Shown here: piece by piece, positions 43,501 through 51,242 of the stretch
Layout: each line of letters opens with the position of its first letter
Numbering within the stretch: the first letter of the stretch is position 1
Assembly (NCBI RefSeq): GCF_018070045.1
Contig: NZ_JAGPYK010000004.1
Span: 62,001-126,000, forward strand
Source of the DNA: Micromonospora sp. U21
GTDB lineage: Bacteria; Actinomycetota; Actinomycetes; Mycobacteriales; Micromonosporaceae
Direction of reading: 5' to 3'
DNA length: 64,000 bases
Notes under the pieces: model-generated
What the model was told of the DNA's origin: nothing
The model's database searches: none
The model's input: the letters and a program-made list of their open reading frames with translations, nothing else
Program-made: the position numbers and the translations under genes

Positions 43501-44040
43501 CGGCTGCTGCGCCGGGGGGAGCCGGTCGCCCGGCGGTGGTCGTTCGCCGCCATCGCCGGCGGCAGCGAGTTGCTCGGGGCGTGGGTGCTGCTGGCAGCCG
43601 GCGGGGTGACCGTGCTGGAGGCGTACACCCTGCCGGCCGCGGCGCTCGCCCTTGGCGCGGGCCTGCTGGCACTGCGCACCCGGCCCGGCCTGACCAGCTG
43701 GCCGGCGCTCGGCCCGGGGCTGGTCGCGGCGCTGCTGCCGAGCCTGGTGTCGGTGCTGGCCGGGCCGGACCCGCAGCCGTGGCGGCGGCTGCTGCTCGGC
43801 GTGGCGGCGCTGGGCGCGGTGCTGGCCGGCGCCACCCGCCGCTGGCAGGCGCCGGTGCTGCTCGGCGGCGGGGCTCTGGCGGTGCTGGCGCTGCACGAGC
43901 TGGCCCGTGGCTGGGACCTGCTGCCCCGGTGGATCTATCTGGGCGCCGGCGGGCTGGCGTTGATCGGGCTCGCCGCGAGCTACGAGCGGCGGCGGCGCGA
44001 CCTGGCCCGGCTGCGCGACGTGGTGGCCCGGCTGGGCTGA
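40513..44040 (+). CDS. Giant polytopic membrane protein with N-terminal zinc ribbon
   Basis: A 1175-residue protein. The N-terminus has CPACGAP and CAGCRRPP, a four-Cys zinc ribbon, followed by a short coiled helix (about 30-80). From about residue 120 to 1150 it is a long run of more than 25 hydrophobic Leu/Ala/Val helices with short polar loops and one charged insert (about 680-720). It resembles the SCO7613-type membrane proteins of actinomycetes, whose function is unknown. No transport, transferase or peptidase motif is visible. CAGAAT lies 6 bases before the GTG. Confidence 0.7.
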   Translation: MDDTGYPCPACGAPADLSAGCAGCRRPPDPIAAEVVRLGREVARLGPEVERARRTYAELAGRLAASSRRRDELAAIVRAGLAASVTGRPASFTGPGTPSGSGVLNEPGLPAPGAAETSTRTVQGLLFVLGGLLLGTAAVVFTAVAWAAVGVGGRALILAAVTALALAAPLLAVRRGLRGTAETFAAVGLLLVVLDGYAAWSVDLAGVAGWPGSRYAALVGGASAAVAAAYARWSRLTGPWFAALLAAQPVLPLLAVEARPGPGGWALVLLGVALLDLAVLAGLRNGGGRARLTGRVLAGVGHVAALVGAAGCALVPLLLGRAADSPLLAGVPMVLVALTGLGAAGLVGGRALRAVAAGLLVPVLAAALLRPVAELRPSLLLVAAATAALGLAGAVRLLPVGWRTGPRAGALLVAAGTAQIAVLITGGLAVAAAGRSLPPWQGASTGPELDWGWQLAPALALALGATALLLPRDARMPLATAGAAAVLLALPAGWTAAWPAVVAVDLLGGVVLLLAVLARPALRPTTLCAGALGGAVLLGHGLLVAMAAPAGALVALGTVTVLGLALAVRRAAGSSRRVAGTGLLVAQVALPGVAAVALFTAGAPPWWQARAALAAAVLPLVALLATRRHRVELTGYAVSGAVFAVSVPGLAPLVVVGNEPLAPYAALAALGVALAARWDLPVTDDQPDGSEEQATAGAPVAGDHEPDGSGTPAGAPMTGRSGLLAVAGVVLTAVAVLAALPALLTALTTPYGSRGPAWSKVPTVVADPTALPGALALVVLAVAAVLAVRGVRPPLLRALPFGAAALPVLLVAVGAPWPVLPAAVLLAGVAALLLAALAVPRPALAPIAVPVGVVLTASGVAGLLVTRAGTLAAEGVLLVAAVVVAVGARNVEVRVTGCLAAVGAASALAVTAPLAGGLPLRAAAYPLLAVAALVLAVAAATNPPESARGSSSARAWVGRVLDAAAQAVALVAVLLAVEVARHIATICVLWGVAVALRLLRRGEPVARRWSFAAIAGGSELLGAWVLLAAGGVTVLEAYTLPAAALALGAGLLALRTRPGLTSWPALGPGLVAALLPSLVSVLAGPDPQPWRRLLLGVAALGAVLAGATRRWQAPVLLGGGALAVLALHELARGWDLLPRWIYLGAGGLALIGLAASYERRRRDLARLRDVVARLG

Positions 44041-44048
44041 GCCGAACC

Positions 44049-44072
44049 GGGGGTAGGGCTCGCCCTACCCCC
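44049..44072. terminator. 11-bp hairpin after the giant membrane protein gene
   Basis: GGGGGTAGGGC (44049-44059) and GCCCTACCCCC (44062-44072) form a perfect stem around TC. It begins 9 bases past the stop codon, consistent with a terminator; it also precedes the desaturase promoter. Confidence 0.65.
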
Positions 44073-44175
44073 CATTCGGGGGTTGTCAGGGTTACTCAAA
44101 GCAACCCATACCGGGAGAGTTGACAGTGAGCCCGGGCCACCCCGGTACGGGCGTGAGCGGGAACGGGAGCAGTCC

Positions 44176-45228
44176 ATGGCGCTCGGAGCGGTGGCGGAAC
44201 CGCCGGTACGACGGCGAGGCAGTGACTACGCACAGTTGTCCCGACGGATCAGCCAGGCGGGCCTGCTGGAGCGGCGTCCCGGCTGGTACGTCGCCCGCAT
44301 CCTGCTCACCCTCGGCGCCTTCGTGGCCGGCTGGGTCGCCGTGTTCCTCGTCGGTGACTCCTGGTGGCAGCTGCCGCTCGCGGCCGTGATGGCCGTGGCC
44401 ACGACCCAGGTCGCGTTCCTCGGTCACGACGCCGGGCACCGCCAGATGTTCCGTCGACGCGGTCCGAGCGAGCTGGTGGGGCTGTTCGCCGGCAACGTGG
44501 CGGTGGGGATCAGCTACGGCTGGTGGGTCGACAAGCACAACCGGCACCACGCCAACCCGAACCACGAGGACGAGGACCCGGACGTCGGCGCCGGGGCCCT
44601 GGTGTGGACGCCGGAGCAGGCGCTGGAGACCAGAGGGTTCGGCCGCTGGATGGCCAAGCGGCAGGCGTACTTCTTCTTCCCGATGCTGCTGCTCGAGGGG
44701 CTGAGCCTGCACGTGGCGAGCATCCGGGCGATCGTCGGCCGGGGACCGGACGGCCGGTACAGCACCCCGATGCGGCACCGGGCGGTCGAGGCGGGTCTGC
44801 TCCTCGCGCACACCGCCGGTTACGTGGCGCTGCTGCTGGCGGTCATGTCGCCGGGGAAGGCGCTGCTCTTCGCCACCGTGCACCAGGCCCTGTGGGGCCT
44901 CTACATGGGCTGTGCGTTCGCGCCGAACCACAAGGGCATGCCGATGCCGACCGCTGAGGACGAGCTGGACTTCCTGCGCAAGCAGGTGCTGACGTCCCGC
45001 AACGTGCGGGGCAGCCGGTTCGTGGACACCGCGCTCGGTGGGCTCAACTACCAGATCGAGCACCACCTGTTCCCGAACATGCCCCGGGCCAACCTGCGCC
45101 GGGCCCAGCCGATCGTCCGCGCCTACTGCGCCGAGCAGGACATCCCGTACGCCGAGACCGGGCTGGTCGAGTCGTACCGGCAGGCCCTCGGCCACCTGCA
45201 CGAGGTGGGCCAGCCGCTGCGCGGCTGA
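44176..45228 (+). CDS. Membrane fatty acid desaturase (DesA3-like)
   Basis: A 350-residue di-iron enzyme with three His boxes: HDAGH (84-88), HNRHH (121-125) and QIEHHLFPNMP near 300. Four membrane helices lie in two hairpins (about 42-80 and 200-250). It inserts a double bond into acyl-CoA or lipid-bound chains using a reductase/ferredoxin partner not seen nearby. ATG 44176 follows GGGAG. Upstream in-frame starts are less likely because they cross the hairpin region. Confidence 0.88.
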   Translation: MALGAVAEPPVRRRGSDYAQLSRRISQAGLLERRPGWYVARILLTLGAFVAGWVAVFLVGDSWWQLPLAAVMAVATTQVAFLGHDAGHRQMFRRRGPSELVGLFAGNVAVGISYGWWVDKHNRHHANPNHEDEDPDVGAGALVWTPEQALETRGFGRWMAKRQAYFFFPMLLLEGLSLHVASIRAIVGRGPDGRYSTPMRHRAVEAGLLLAHTAGYVALLLAVMSPGKALLFATVHQALWGLYMGCAFAPNHKGMPMPTAEDELDFLRKQVLTSRNVRGSRFVDTALGGLNYQIEHHLFPNMPRANLRRAQPIVRAYCAEQDIPYAETGLVESYRQALGHLHEVGQPLRG

Positions 45229-45263
45229 GCACCTGGGCCGCTGCGTGGCTGCGAACGTAGGTG

Positions 45264-45295
45264 GCGGGGGCGGTGCCGTAGGGCATCGCCCCCGC
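45264..45295 (+). terminator. 14-bp hairpin after the desaturase gene
   Basis: GCGGGGGCGGTGCC (45264-45277) pairs with GGCATCGCCCCCGC (45282-45295) with one G-U pair and a 4-base loop, followed by a short T-containing stretch (TTCGTCGT). This is a good terminator for the desaturase transcript. Confidence 0.7.
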
Positions 45296-45368
45296 TTCGT
45301 CGTGCCTGGCCGACCGACACCCGCCACCGCTGGTCGATACCGCTCGCCGGTCCCGGTAGGGTCGGCCC

Positions 45369-45662
45369 ATGGCAGACCTGCTCACCGCGGAAGCGGTGCG
45401 AGACGACCTGGGCGGGCTGACGGGCTGGTCGGGCGACGGCACCGGGATCACCCGCACGGTGGAGCTGCCCAGCTTCCCGGCGGCCATCGCGGTGGTCGAC
45501 CGGGTGGCCGGGGCGGCCGAGGAGCTGGACCACCATCCCGACATCGACATCCGCTGGCGCACGCTGACCTTCCACTGCGTCACCCACTCGGCCGGCGGGG
45601 TCACCCACCGCGACATCGACCTCGCCCGGCGGATCGACGAGATCATCCGGAGCGCCCGATGA
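45369..45662 (+). CDS. phhB: Pterin-4-alpha-carbinolamine dehydratase
   Basis: A 97-residue whole-length family member. ELDHHPDIDIRWRTLTFHCVTHSAGG carries the conserved His pair and the THSxGG turn. It dehydrates 4a-hydroxytetrahydropterin; bacteria without phenylalanine hydroxylase may use it in molybdopterin or folate salvage. TAGGGT lies 6 bases before the ATG. The stop overlaps the next gene (ATGA), although no functional link is evident. Confidence 0.88.
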   Translation: MADLLTAEAVRDDLGGLTGWSGDGTGITRTVELPSFPAAIAVVDRVAGAAEELDHHPDIDIRWRTLTFHCVTHSAGGVTHRDIDLARRIDEIIRSAR

Positions 45663-46810
45663 GGTTCGAGATCAGCAAGGTGCTGGACGCCATCGAGGGC
45701 CGGGTCTGCACGGACCCGTCGCTGGTCAGGGCGGTGCTCGACCTGGCCGAGGTGATCCGCTACCAGGACATCGACGGCGGCCGGCCGGCCAGCCTGCTGC
45801 GGCTCGGCATGGTCATCGACGCGCTCTCCCGTGAGCTGGAGGAGGACAGCGTCCAGGTGTACGCGGTGGTGCACCGGGCACTGCTCTCCGACGCCGACCT
45901 CACGTCCAACGAGCGGATGGTGGTCCGCCGCTGGGCCGACGACGGGCTCGTCGAGGTGCTCGACAACCCGGGCGACCGGATGCTGGAGGTCGCCGACCTG
46001 CTCGGGCTGCCGGTGCTCAGCCGGGTCCGCTTCGACGGGCTGCGCGGGCGGTTCCCGTGGCTGGTCGAGCAGCCTGGTCGGTTGCTCGCCCCAGTGCCCG
46101 GCGCCGGCGGACCGGCGTTCATCGCGCACGTCGGCGGCGGGCACTCGCCGGTTGCCGGCACCCGCTCACCAACCGGAGCGAAGCTGCTGGCCCGCCAGTG
46201 GCGCTGCCCCGAGCCGGGCTGCGCGCTCTTCGGTGGCGGTGGTGGGGGCGGCGCGTTCGCCGACCTCGCCCGGGTGGAGCGCAGCCCGGCCGGGCAGCCG
46301 CCGCCCGCGCTGCGCGGTGGCGTACCGACCTGCCCTCGGCACGGCGTACGGCTCGGCGACGGCGGCCCCCGGCCGCGTACGGAGGTGCTCGCGGTACGCG
46401 TCGGCGGCCTGGTCCGGCGGCGGTTCGTCCTCAGCGAGGAGCAGCCGGTGGTGGCCGGCCGGGCTCCGGACCAGGAGGGCGGGATCATGCTCGGGCAGTG
46501 GCTCAACGACGAGGCCCGACGGTGGATCAGCCGTGGCCACGTCCGCTTCGAGCTGCGGGTCGGCGAGGTCATCGTGACCGACGTCAGCACCAACGGCTCC
46601 GGCATCCGGCCGGCCGGCTCGATGGCCGAGGCGGACCGTATCGCCCTGGCCCCGCAGCAGTCCCGGGTGCTGGGTGAGGGCGACATGGTCGAGCTCTACC
46701 CCGGCGTGCAGATCGGCCGGGCCGAGGAGCTGCCCGCCGGTGCTCCGTTCACCCCCACCTCGGTGATGGCCGAGGCCCCCACCATGGCGATGCGCCTCCC
46801 CCGCGCCTGA
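45659..46810 (+). CDS. FHA-domain protein
   Basis: A 383-residue soluble protein. The first 150 residues are helical with no recognised family; then comes a Gly-rich segment with two Cys pairs or single Cys (CPEPGC and CPRH), possibly a metal site. A C-terminal FHA domain (about 255-355) has VVAGR, WISRGHVRF and VTDVSTNGSG, the Ser-Arg-x-x-His and Thr-Asn-Gly phosphothreonine-binding core. It could be a substrate or adaptor of a Ser/Thr kinase such as that at 36664-38121. Confidence 0.75.
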   Translation: MRFEISKVLDAIEGRVCTDPSLVRAVLDLAEVIRYQDIDGGRPASLLRLGMVIDALSRELEEDSVQVYAVVHRALLSDADLTSNERMVVRRWADDGLVEVLDNPGDRMLEVADLLGLPVLSRVRFDGLRGRFPWLVEQPGRLLAPVPGAGGPAFIAHVGGGHSPVAGTRSPTGAKLLARQWRCPEPGCALFGGGGGGGAFADLARVERSPAGQPPPALRGGVPTCPRHGVRLGDGGPRPRTEVLAVRVGGLVRRRFVLSEEQPVVAGRAPDQEGGIMLGQWLNDEARRWISRGHVRFELRVGEVIVTDVSTNGSGIRPAGSMAEADRIALAPQQSRVLGEGDMVELYPGVQIGRAEELPAGAPFTPTSVMAEAPTMAMRLPRA

Positions 46811-46841
46811 CGCCCCCGCCCGCCCCCGCCCCCGCCTTGTC

Positions 46842-46897
46842 GATCTAGGGCATATCGTCGCTGGCTGATCTACAACCACGACGATATGCCCTAGATC
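46842..46897. terminator. Perfect 19-bp inverted repeat between convergent genes
   Basis: GATCTAGGGCATATCGTCG (46842-46860) and CGACGATATGCCCTAGATC (46879-46897) pair without mismatch around an 18-base loop. It lies between the FHA gene and rocD, which converge, and is flanked by unusual poly-C and poly-G tracts. Its AT content contrasts with the surroundings. It is either a bidirectional terminator or a mobile palindromic unit. Confidence 0.8.
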
Positions 46898-46954
46898 AAC
46901 GGGGGCAGGGGACGGGGGCGGGACGGGGCGGGGGACGGGACGGGGGTGGGTGGT

Positions 46955-48172
46955 TTAGGCGGCGAGTACGGCTGCGAGCTGAGCCACCGCTAGGTCGATC
47001 TCCTCTTCGGTGATCACCAGCGGCGGGGCGAGCCGGATGGTGGAGCCGTGCGTGTCCTTGGCGAGCACGCCGCGCTCGGCGAGCCGCTCACACGCCTCCC
47101 GCCCGCTCATCAGCGCCGGGTCGATGTCCAGACCGGCCCAGAGACCGCGGACGCGTACCCCGACCAGGCCCTTGCCGACCAGCCCGTCCAGACCGGCCCG
47201 CAGCCGCTCGCCCAGCTCGGCCGAGCGACGCTGGAACTCGCCGGTGGCCAGCAGCCGGACCACCTCGATCGCCACCGCGCAGGCCAGCGGGTTGCCGCCG
47301 AAGGTGGAGCCGTGCTGGCCGGGCTTGAGCACGCCGAGCACGTCGGAGTTCGCGGCCACCGCGGAGACCGGCACGATGCCGCCGCCGAGCGCCTTGCCCA
47401 GCAGGTACATGTCCGGCACGACGCCTTCGTGGTCACAGGCGAAGGTCGCACCGGTACGCCCGAGGCCGGACTGGATCTCGTCGGCGATGAAGAGCACGTT
47501 GCGCTCGGTGCACACCTGGCGCACGCCCGGCAGGTAACCCTCCGGCGGCACCACCACGCCCTGCTCGCCCTGGATCGGCTCCAGCAGCACGGCCACGGTG
47601 TTCTCGTCGATCGCGGCGGCCAGCGCCTCCAGATCGCCGTACGGGACCACGGTGAAGCCCGGGGTGTACGGCCCGAAGTCGACGCGGGCGTCCTCGTCGG
47701 TGGAGAAGCTCACGATGGTGGTGGTCCGGCCGTGGAAGTTGCCCTCGGCCACCACGATGTTGGCCTGATCGGCGGCCACGCCCTTGACCTGGTAGCCCCA
47801 CTTGCGGGCCACCTTGATCCCGGTCTCCACCGCCTCGGCGCCGGTGTTCATCGGCAGCACCAGGTCCTTGCCGCACAGCTCGGCCAGCTCCCGGCAGAAG
47901 TCGGCGAACTGGTCGTGGATGAAGGCCCGGCTGGTCAGCGTCAGCCGGTCCAGTTGGGCGTGCGCGGCGGCGATCAGCTGCGGGTGCCGATGGCCGAAGT
48001 TGAGCGCGGAGTAGCCGGCCAGGCAGTCCAGGTAACGGCGGCCGTCCACGTCGGTGAGCCAGGCGCCCTCCGCCGAGGAGATCACCACCGGCAGCGGGTG
48101 GTAGTTGTGCGCCGTCCAGCGCTCGGCGTCCCGGACCGCTCCCGGCGTCCGCAGGATGTCATCCACGATCAC
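46955..48172 (-). CDS. rocD: Ornithine aminotransferase
   Basis: A 405-residue class-III PLP aminotransferase moving the delta-amino group of ornithine to 2-oxoglutarate, giving glutamate semialdehyde. LDCLAGYSALNFGHRHP, NTGAEAVETGIKVARKWGY, ADEIQSGLGRTG and LLGKALGGGIVPVSA (catalytic Lys) are the family landmarks. GTG 48172 overlaps the stop of the upstream gene (GTGA), which makes the internal start clear. It is coupled to the dimethylargininase-family gene. Confidence 0.93.
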   Translation of the reverse strand: MIVDDILRTPGAVRDAERWTAHNYHPLPVVISSAEGAWLTDVDGRRYLDCLAGYSALNFGHRHPQLIAAAHAQLDRLTLTSRAFIHDQFADFCRELAELCGKDLVLPMNTGAEAVETGIKVARKWGYQVKGVAADQANIVVAEGNFHGRTTTIVSFSTDEDARVDFGPYTPGFTVVPYGDLEALAAAIDENTVAVLLEPIQGEQGVVVPPEGYLPGVRQVCTERNVLFIADEIQSGLGRTGATFACDHEGVVPDMYLLGKALGGGIVPVSAVAANSDVLGVLKPGQHGSTFGGNPLACAVAIEVVRLLATGEFQRRSAELGERLRAGLDGLVGKGLVGVRVRGLWAGLDIDPALMSGREACERLAERGVLAKDTHGSTIRLAPPLVITEEEIDLAVAQLAAVLAA

Positions 48173-48990
48173 TTGCTTGCCTTTCCCTGACGGAGTCGCA
48201 GCGTGCAACACTTCGGTCCGCCGCCGGCCTTACGCAGCTCGGACAGGTCGACACCGATGGTCTCGTAGCCCCGGTCGCGCAGCTTGGCGGCCAGGTCGGT
48301 GGCCTGCGCGGGCAGCACCACGTGCCGCCCGTCGCTGACCGCGTTCAGCCCCAGCACCTCGGCGTCGGCCATGGTGGCGTGCACGGCGTCGGGGAAGAGC
48401 CGGCGCAGCACGGCCTGGCTGCCGGGGGAGAACGCCTCGGGCAGGTACGCCACGGTCCGCTCGTCGAGCACGGTCAGCGCGGTGTCCAGGTGGTAGAAGC
48501 GCGGATCGACCAGCTGCATGGTGATCACCGGGTAGCCGAAGACCTCCTGCAACTGGGCGTGCGAGGCGTGCGCGGTGCGGAAGCCGGTGCCGGCCAGCAG
48601 GTGGTCGCCGGCCAGCAGGACGTCGCCCTCGCCCTCGTTGACGTGCTTCGGGTCGTACATCTCGAAGCCGGCGGCCTCGAACCAGGCCCGGTAGGCCGGG
48701 GCCTCGTCGGCGCGCTGCGGGTCGCGGAACTGCACGGCCATCGCCTTGCCGTCGATCACGGTGCCGCCGTTGGCGGCGAAGACCATGTCGGGCAGGCCGG
48801 GCACCGGAGTGATCTCCTCGACGGTGTGGCCCAGGTCGCGGTACGTCTGGCGCAGCTGCTCCCACTGCCGGACGGCCAGCGCGGCGTCGACCGGCGCGCT
48901 CGGGTCCATCCAGGGGTTGATCGCGTAGTCGACGGCGAAGTACGTCGGCCGGCACATCAACAGGCGCTGGCTGGTGGCGTCCATCGTCAT
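48169..48990 (-). CDS. ddaH: Dimethylargininase/amidinotransferase-superfamily hydrolase
   Basis: A 273-residue pentein-fold enzyme. Substrate-side motifs are VFAANGG and NEGEGDVL, a catalytic His lies in FYHLDTALTVL, and GGGPKCCTLRL holds the nucleophilic Cys261 or Cys262. Dimethylargininases give citrulline; relatives act as arginine deiminase or arginine dihydrolase. Coupling to rocD suggests it yields ornithine or citrulline for arginine catabolism. GGGAG precedes the ATG. Direct repeats upstream may bind a regulator. Confidence 0.82.
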   Translation of the reverse strand: MTMDATSQRLLMCRPTYFAVDYAINPWMDPSAPVDAALAVRQWEQLRQTYRDLGHTVEEITPVPGLPDMVFAANGGTVIDGKAMAVQFRDPQRADEAPAYRAWFEAAGFEMYDPKHVNEGEGDVLLAGDHLLAGTGFRTAHASHAQLQEVFGYPVITMQLVDPRFYHLDTALTVLDERTVAYLPEAFSPGSQAVLRRLFPDAVHATMADAEVLGLNAVSDGRHVVLPAQATDLAAKLRDRGYETIGVDLSELRKAGGGPKCCTLRLRQGKASK

Positions 48991-49063
48991 TGTGGTGCTC
49001 CCAGGGTCGGGCGCGCCCGGCCACCGTGGCCCACGGGCTGGCGCCGTTGCTCAACGTTATGCG

Positions 49064-49155
49064 GCGTGAGCGGCAGGAACCACCACCGACACTTGCGCGG
49101 ACCGAACATTCGTTGCGTATGGCTGGCCCGCTGCTGCGATTCGTTGCGTGAGCGG
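49064..49155 (-). promoter_or_regulatory. Direct repeats upstream of the ddaH-rocD operon
   Basis: ATTCGTTGCGT occurs at 49108-49118 and again at 49139-49149, 31 bases (three helical turns) apart. GCGTGAGCGG occurs at 49064-49073 and 49146-49155. The spacing suits a multimeric regulator of Lrp/AsnC type, which often governs rocD-like genes, but no such gene is adjacent. Confidence 0.45.
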
Positions 49156-49210
49156 CCGGTCGGGCCCTGGAAACGCGTCGGGGCCCCGGTGAACCGGGCC
49201 CCGGATGCAC

Positions 49211-49335
49211 TTCAGGGGCGGCGAACCGCCGCCCCTGAAAGGGTGTTGCCCGGCCGATGAACCACCGGAGAGTTCGGGCTGCCGGCGAGCCGCCGGCTTT
49301 CGCCGGTGCACCACCGGCGAGCGGGACAGTGCCCG
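49211..49335. terminator. Cluster of hairpins between two minus-strand genes
   Basis: TTCAGGGGCGGCG (49211-49223) pairs with CGCCGCCCCTGAA (49227-49239), a perfect 13-bp stem. Nearer the gene end, CGCCGGTG (49301-49308) pairs with CACCGGCG (49312-49319), and GCGGG with CCCGC just before 49336. Together with the repeats to the left they fill the 345-base gap, which holds no gene. Confidence 0.65.
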
Positions 49336-50055
49336 CTAGAAACGATCGACAAACTGTGAGTCGAGCCACTCCCGGAACCGCTGCACCCAGTCGCCGTCGG
49401 TGGTCGGCCAGTCGAACTGACCGGTCATCGCCAGCACGCCGAGCACCACCGCGGCCAGCCCGATCAGCACGCCGAACAGGGCGTCGGTCTTGCCGGCGAT
49501 GTGCCGGCGGCGGGTGGCGACCAGGCCGAGCACGGCGAGCACCGCGCCGAAGGCGCCGAGCCCGATGCCGTACCCGGCCAGGGTGCCGGTCAGCACGAAG
49601 AGCGCGCCGACGACCGCGACGATCAGGCCGAGGGTGGCGAGCAGGCTGGCCCGCGGCTTCGGGCCGCGTGTCACCGGCGGCTCCGGCGCGGTGCGCTCGG
49701 GGGTCGGGTCGACCGTCCGGTCGGTCGCGACCCGGTCCGTCGTGTCGGGTCGCCGGGTCGTGCTGTCCAGGTCGGCGTCCCGTTCGGCGGTGCGCCCCAT
49801 GGCCGGGGCGGTGGTGGACCGGGGCTCGCCGGCCTGCTCCGATGGCGCGGCGGCGCTGCGGAACGTCGTCTGGTCGGCGTCCCGGTCGGTGACCACCGGG
49901 CGGTCGGCGACGTCGTCCGACCGGCCGGTGTCGGTGACCGCCGAGTTCTCCCGGTCGCTGACCGGGGTGTCGCGGCCGTCAACGCGGCCGTCGAGGTTCT
50001 CGTCCCGCGTCGGTGCCGGCTCGGACCGGCGGGACAGCGAAGGAATCCTGACCAC
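49336..50055 (-). CDS. Membrane protein with long disordered N-terminus (DUF4190-like)
   Basis: A 239-residue protein. Residues 1-135 are Arg/Asp/Thr/Pro-rich and disordered; two helices follow (about 140-180, close pair) and a third near 200-220, ending with FDWPTTDGDWVQRFREWLDSQF. The hydrophobic part resembles DUF4190-type helical hairpins. Function is unknown. GTG 50055 was chosen because AGGAGG lies 7 bases upstream. Confidence 0.6.
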   Translation of the reverse strand: MVRIPSLSRRSEPAPTRDENLDGRVDGRDTPVSDRENSAVTDTGRSDDVADRPVVTDRDADQTTFRSAAAPSEQAGEPRSTTAPAMGRTAERDADLDSTTRRPDTTDRVATDRTVDPTPERTAPEPPVTRGPKPRASLLATLGLIVAVVGALFVLTGTLAGYGIGLGAFGAVLAVLGLVATRRRHIAGKTDALFGVLIGLAAVVLGVLAMTGQFDWPTTDGDWVQRFREWLDSQFVDRF

Positions 50056-50408
50056 AACACACCTCCTGATGAATGCGTGGTGGCCGACGGAAAGGGTGGC
50101 ATCCACGCGGTACCGCCCTGAAGTACCCGCCTGGGTGTTTCCTGACACCAGTACCGGGTACGGCCGTTGATCCGCAGGGCATGAGTCGGAATGGCTTTGG
50201 AGCTGAATCGTTGACGACATCAGCGGATGACTCGTCTGTGACATCAGCTCCACAGCCCGTCGCGCAGTGCCCGCAACCCGGCCTGCTGCACGTACAACTC
50301 CCGCTTGTCGACGGCCCGGCACTCGCCGTCAAGGGGCGGCAGCACCAGGGCTGACGGCACCGCGCAGCTCACTCGGCCCTGCCGAGCGCTGCTGGCTATC
50401 CTTCAGCC
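50056..50408. other. Intergenic region between divergent genes (no gene seen)
   Basis: I find no convincing coding frame in these 353 bases. A small inverted repeat, GGTGT-TTCCTG-ACACC (50134-50149), is visible, and TATCCT at 50397-50402 is a likely -10 for the glycosylase gene. Confidence 0.5.
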
Positions 50409-51218
50409 GTGCCAGAGGGACACACGATCCATCGCCTGGCGGCCCGGCACGCCGAGCTGTTCGCCGGGGACAAGCTGCACGCCGCCAGCCCGCAGGGCCG
50501 CTTCGCCGAGGGCGCCGCCCGGCTCTCCGGCGCCGTCCTGGAGGACACCGAGGCGTACGGCAAGCACCTGCTGCACCACTACGCCGGCGAGTTGACGCTG
50601 CACGTGCACCTCGGGCTGTACGGAAAGTTCGCCGACGGGCCGGGGGAGCCGCCGGAGCCGGTCGGCCAGGTGCGGCTGCGGCTGGCCAGCGACCGCCACT
50701 GGCTCGACCTGCGTGGCCCGACCGCCTGCGAGCTGCTCACCCCGCCCGAGGTGTCCGCGCTGCGGGGCCGCCTCGGGCCGGACCCACTGCGCCCCGACGC
50801 CGACCCGCAGCGGGCGTACGCCCGGATCTCCCGCAGCACGACGCCGCTGGCCGCGCTGCTGCTGGACCAGTCGGTGGTGGCCGGCACCGGGCTGATCTTC
50901 GTGACCGAGGCGCTGTTCCGGGGCGGGTTGCCGCCGACGCTGCCGGGCCGGCAGCTGACCCGGGCCGGCTGGGACGCACTCTGGGCCGACCTGGTCGGGC
51001 TGATGCGGCTGGCGGTCGAGCACGGCCGGATCGACACCGTGCGCGACGTGCACCTGCCGGAGGCGATGGGCCGTCCGCCGCGGGTGGACCGGCACGGCGG
51101 TGAGGTGTACGTCTACCGCCGCCCCGGCGCACCCTGCCACGTCTGCGGCGCCGAGGTCAGTCGCGGCGAGCTGGCCGGCCGCAACCTCTACTGGTGCCGT
51201 ACCTGCCAGCCCGCCTGA
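50409..51218 (+). CDS. Formamidopyrimidine-DNA glycosylase family protein (Nei-type)
   Basis: A 269-residue base-excision repair enzyme. The N-terminal PEGHTIHRLA gives catalytic Pro2-Glu3 and is typical of actinobacterial Nei proteins rather than Fpg (PELPE). A helix-two-turn-helix (LLDQSVVAGTGLIFVTEALF) and a C-terminal zinc finger (CHVCG and WCRTC) bind DNA. It removes oxidised bases, probably pyrimidines. TATCCT lies 6 bases before the GTG, fitting leaderless transcription. Confidence 0.88.
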   Translation: MPEGHTIHRLAARHAELFAGDKLHAASPQGRFAEGAARLSGAVLEDTEAYGKHLLHHYAGELTLHVHLGLYGKFADGPGEPPEPVGQVRLRLASDRHWLDLRGPTACELLTPPEVSALRGRLGPDPLRPDADPQRAYARISRSTTPLAALLLDQSVVAGTGLIFVTEALFRGGLPPTLPGRQLTRAGWDALWADLVGLMRLAVEHGRIDTVRDVHLPEAMGRPPRVDRHGGEVYVYRRPGAPCHVCGAEVSRGELAGRNLYWCRTCQPA

Positions 51219-51242
51219 CCGGCCCGGTGCCCGCGGAGCCGG

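Noticed and set aside
41485..43896. 803-residue minus-strand frame within the giant membrane protein gene
   Set aside because: Gln/Arg/His-rich shadow of the Leu/Ala/Val-coding strand with no family pattern.
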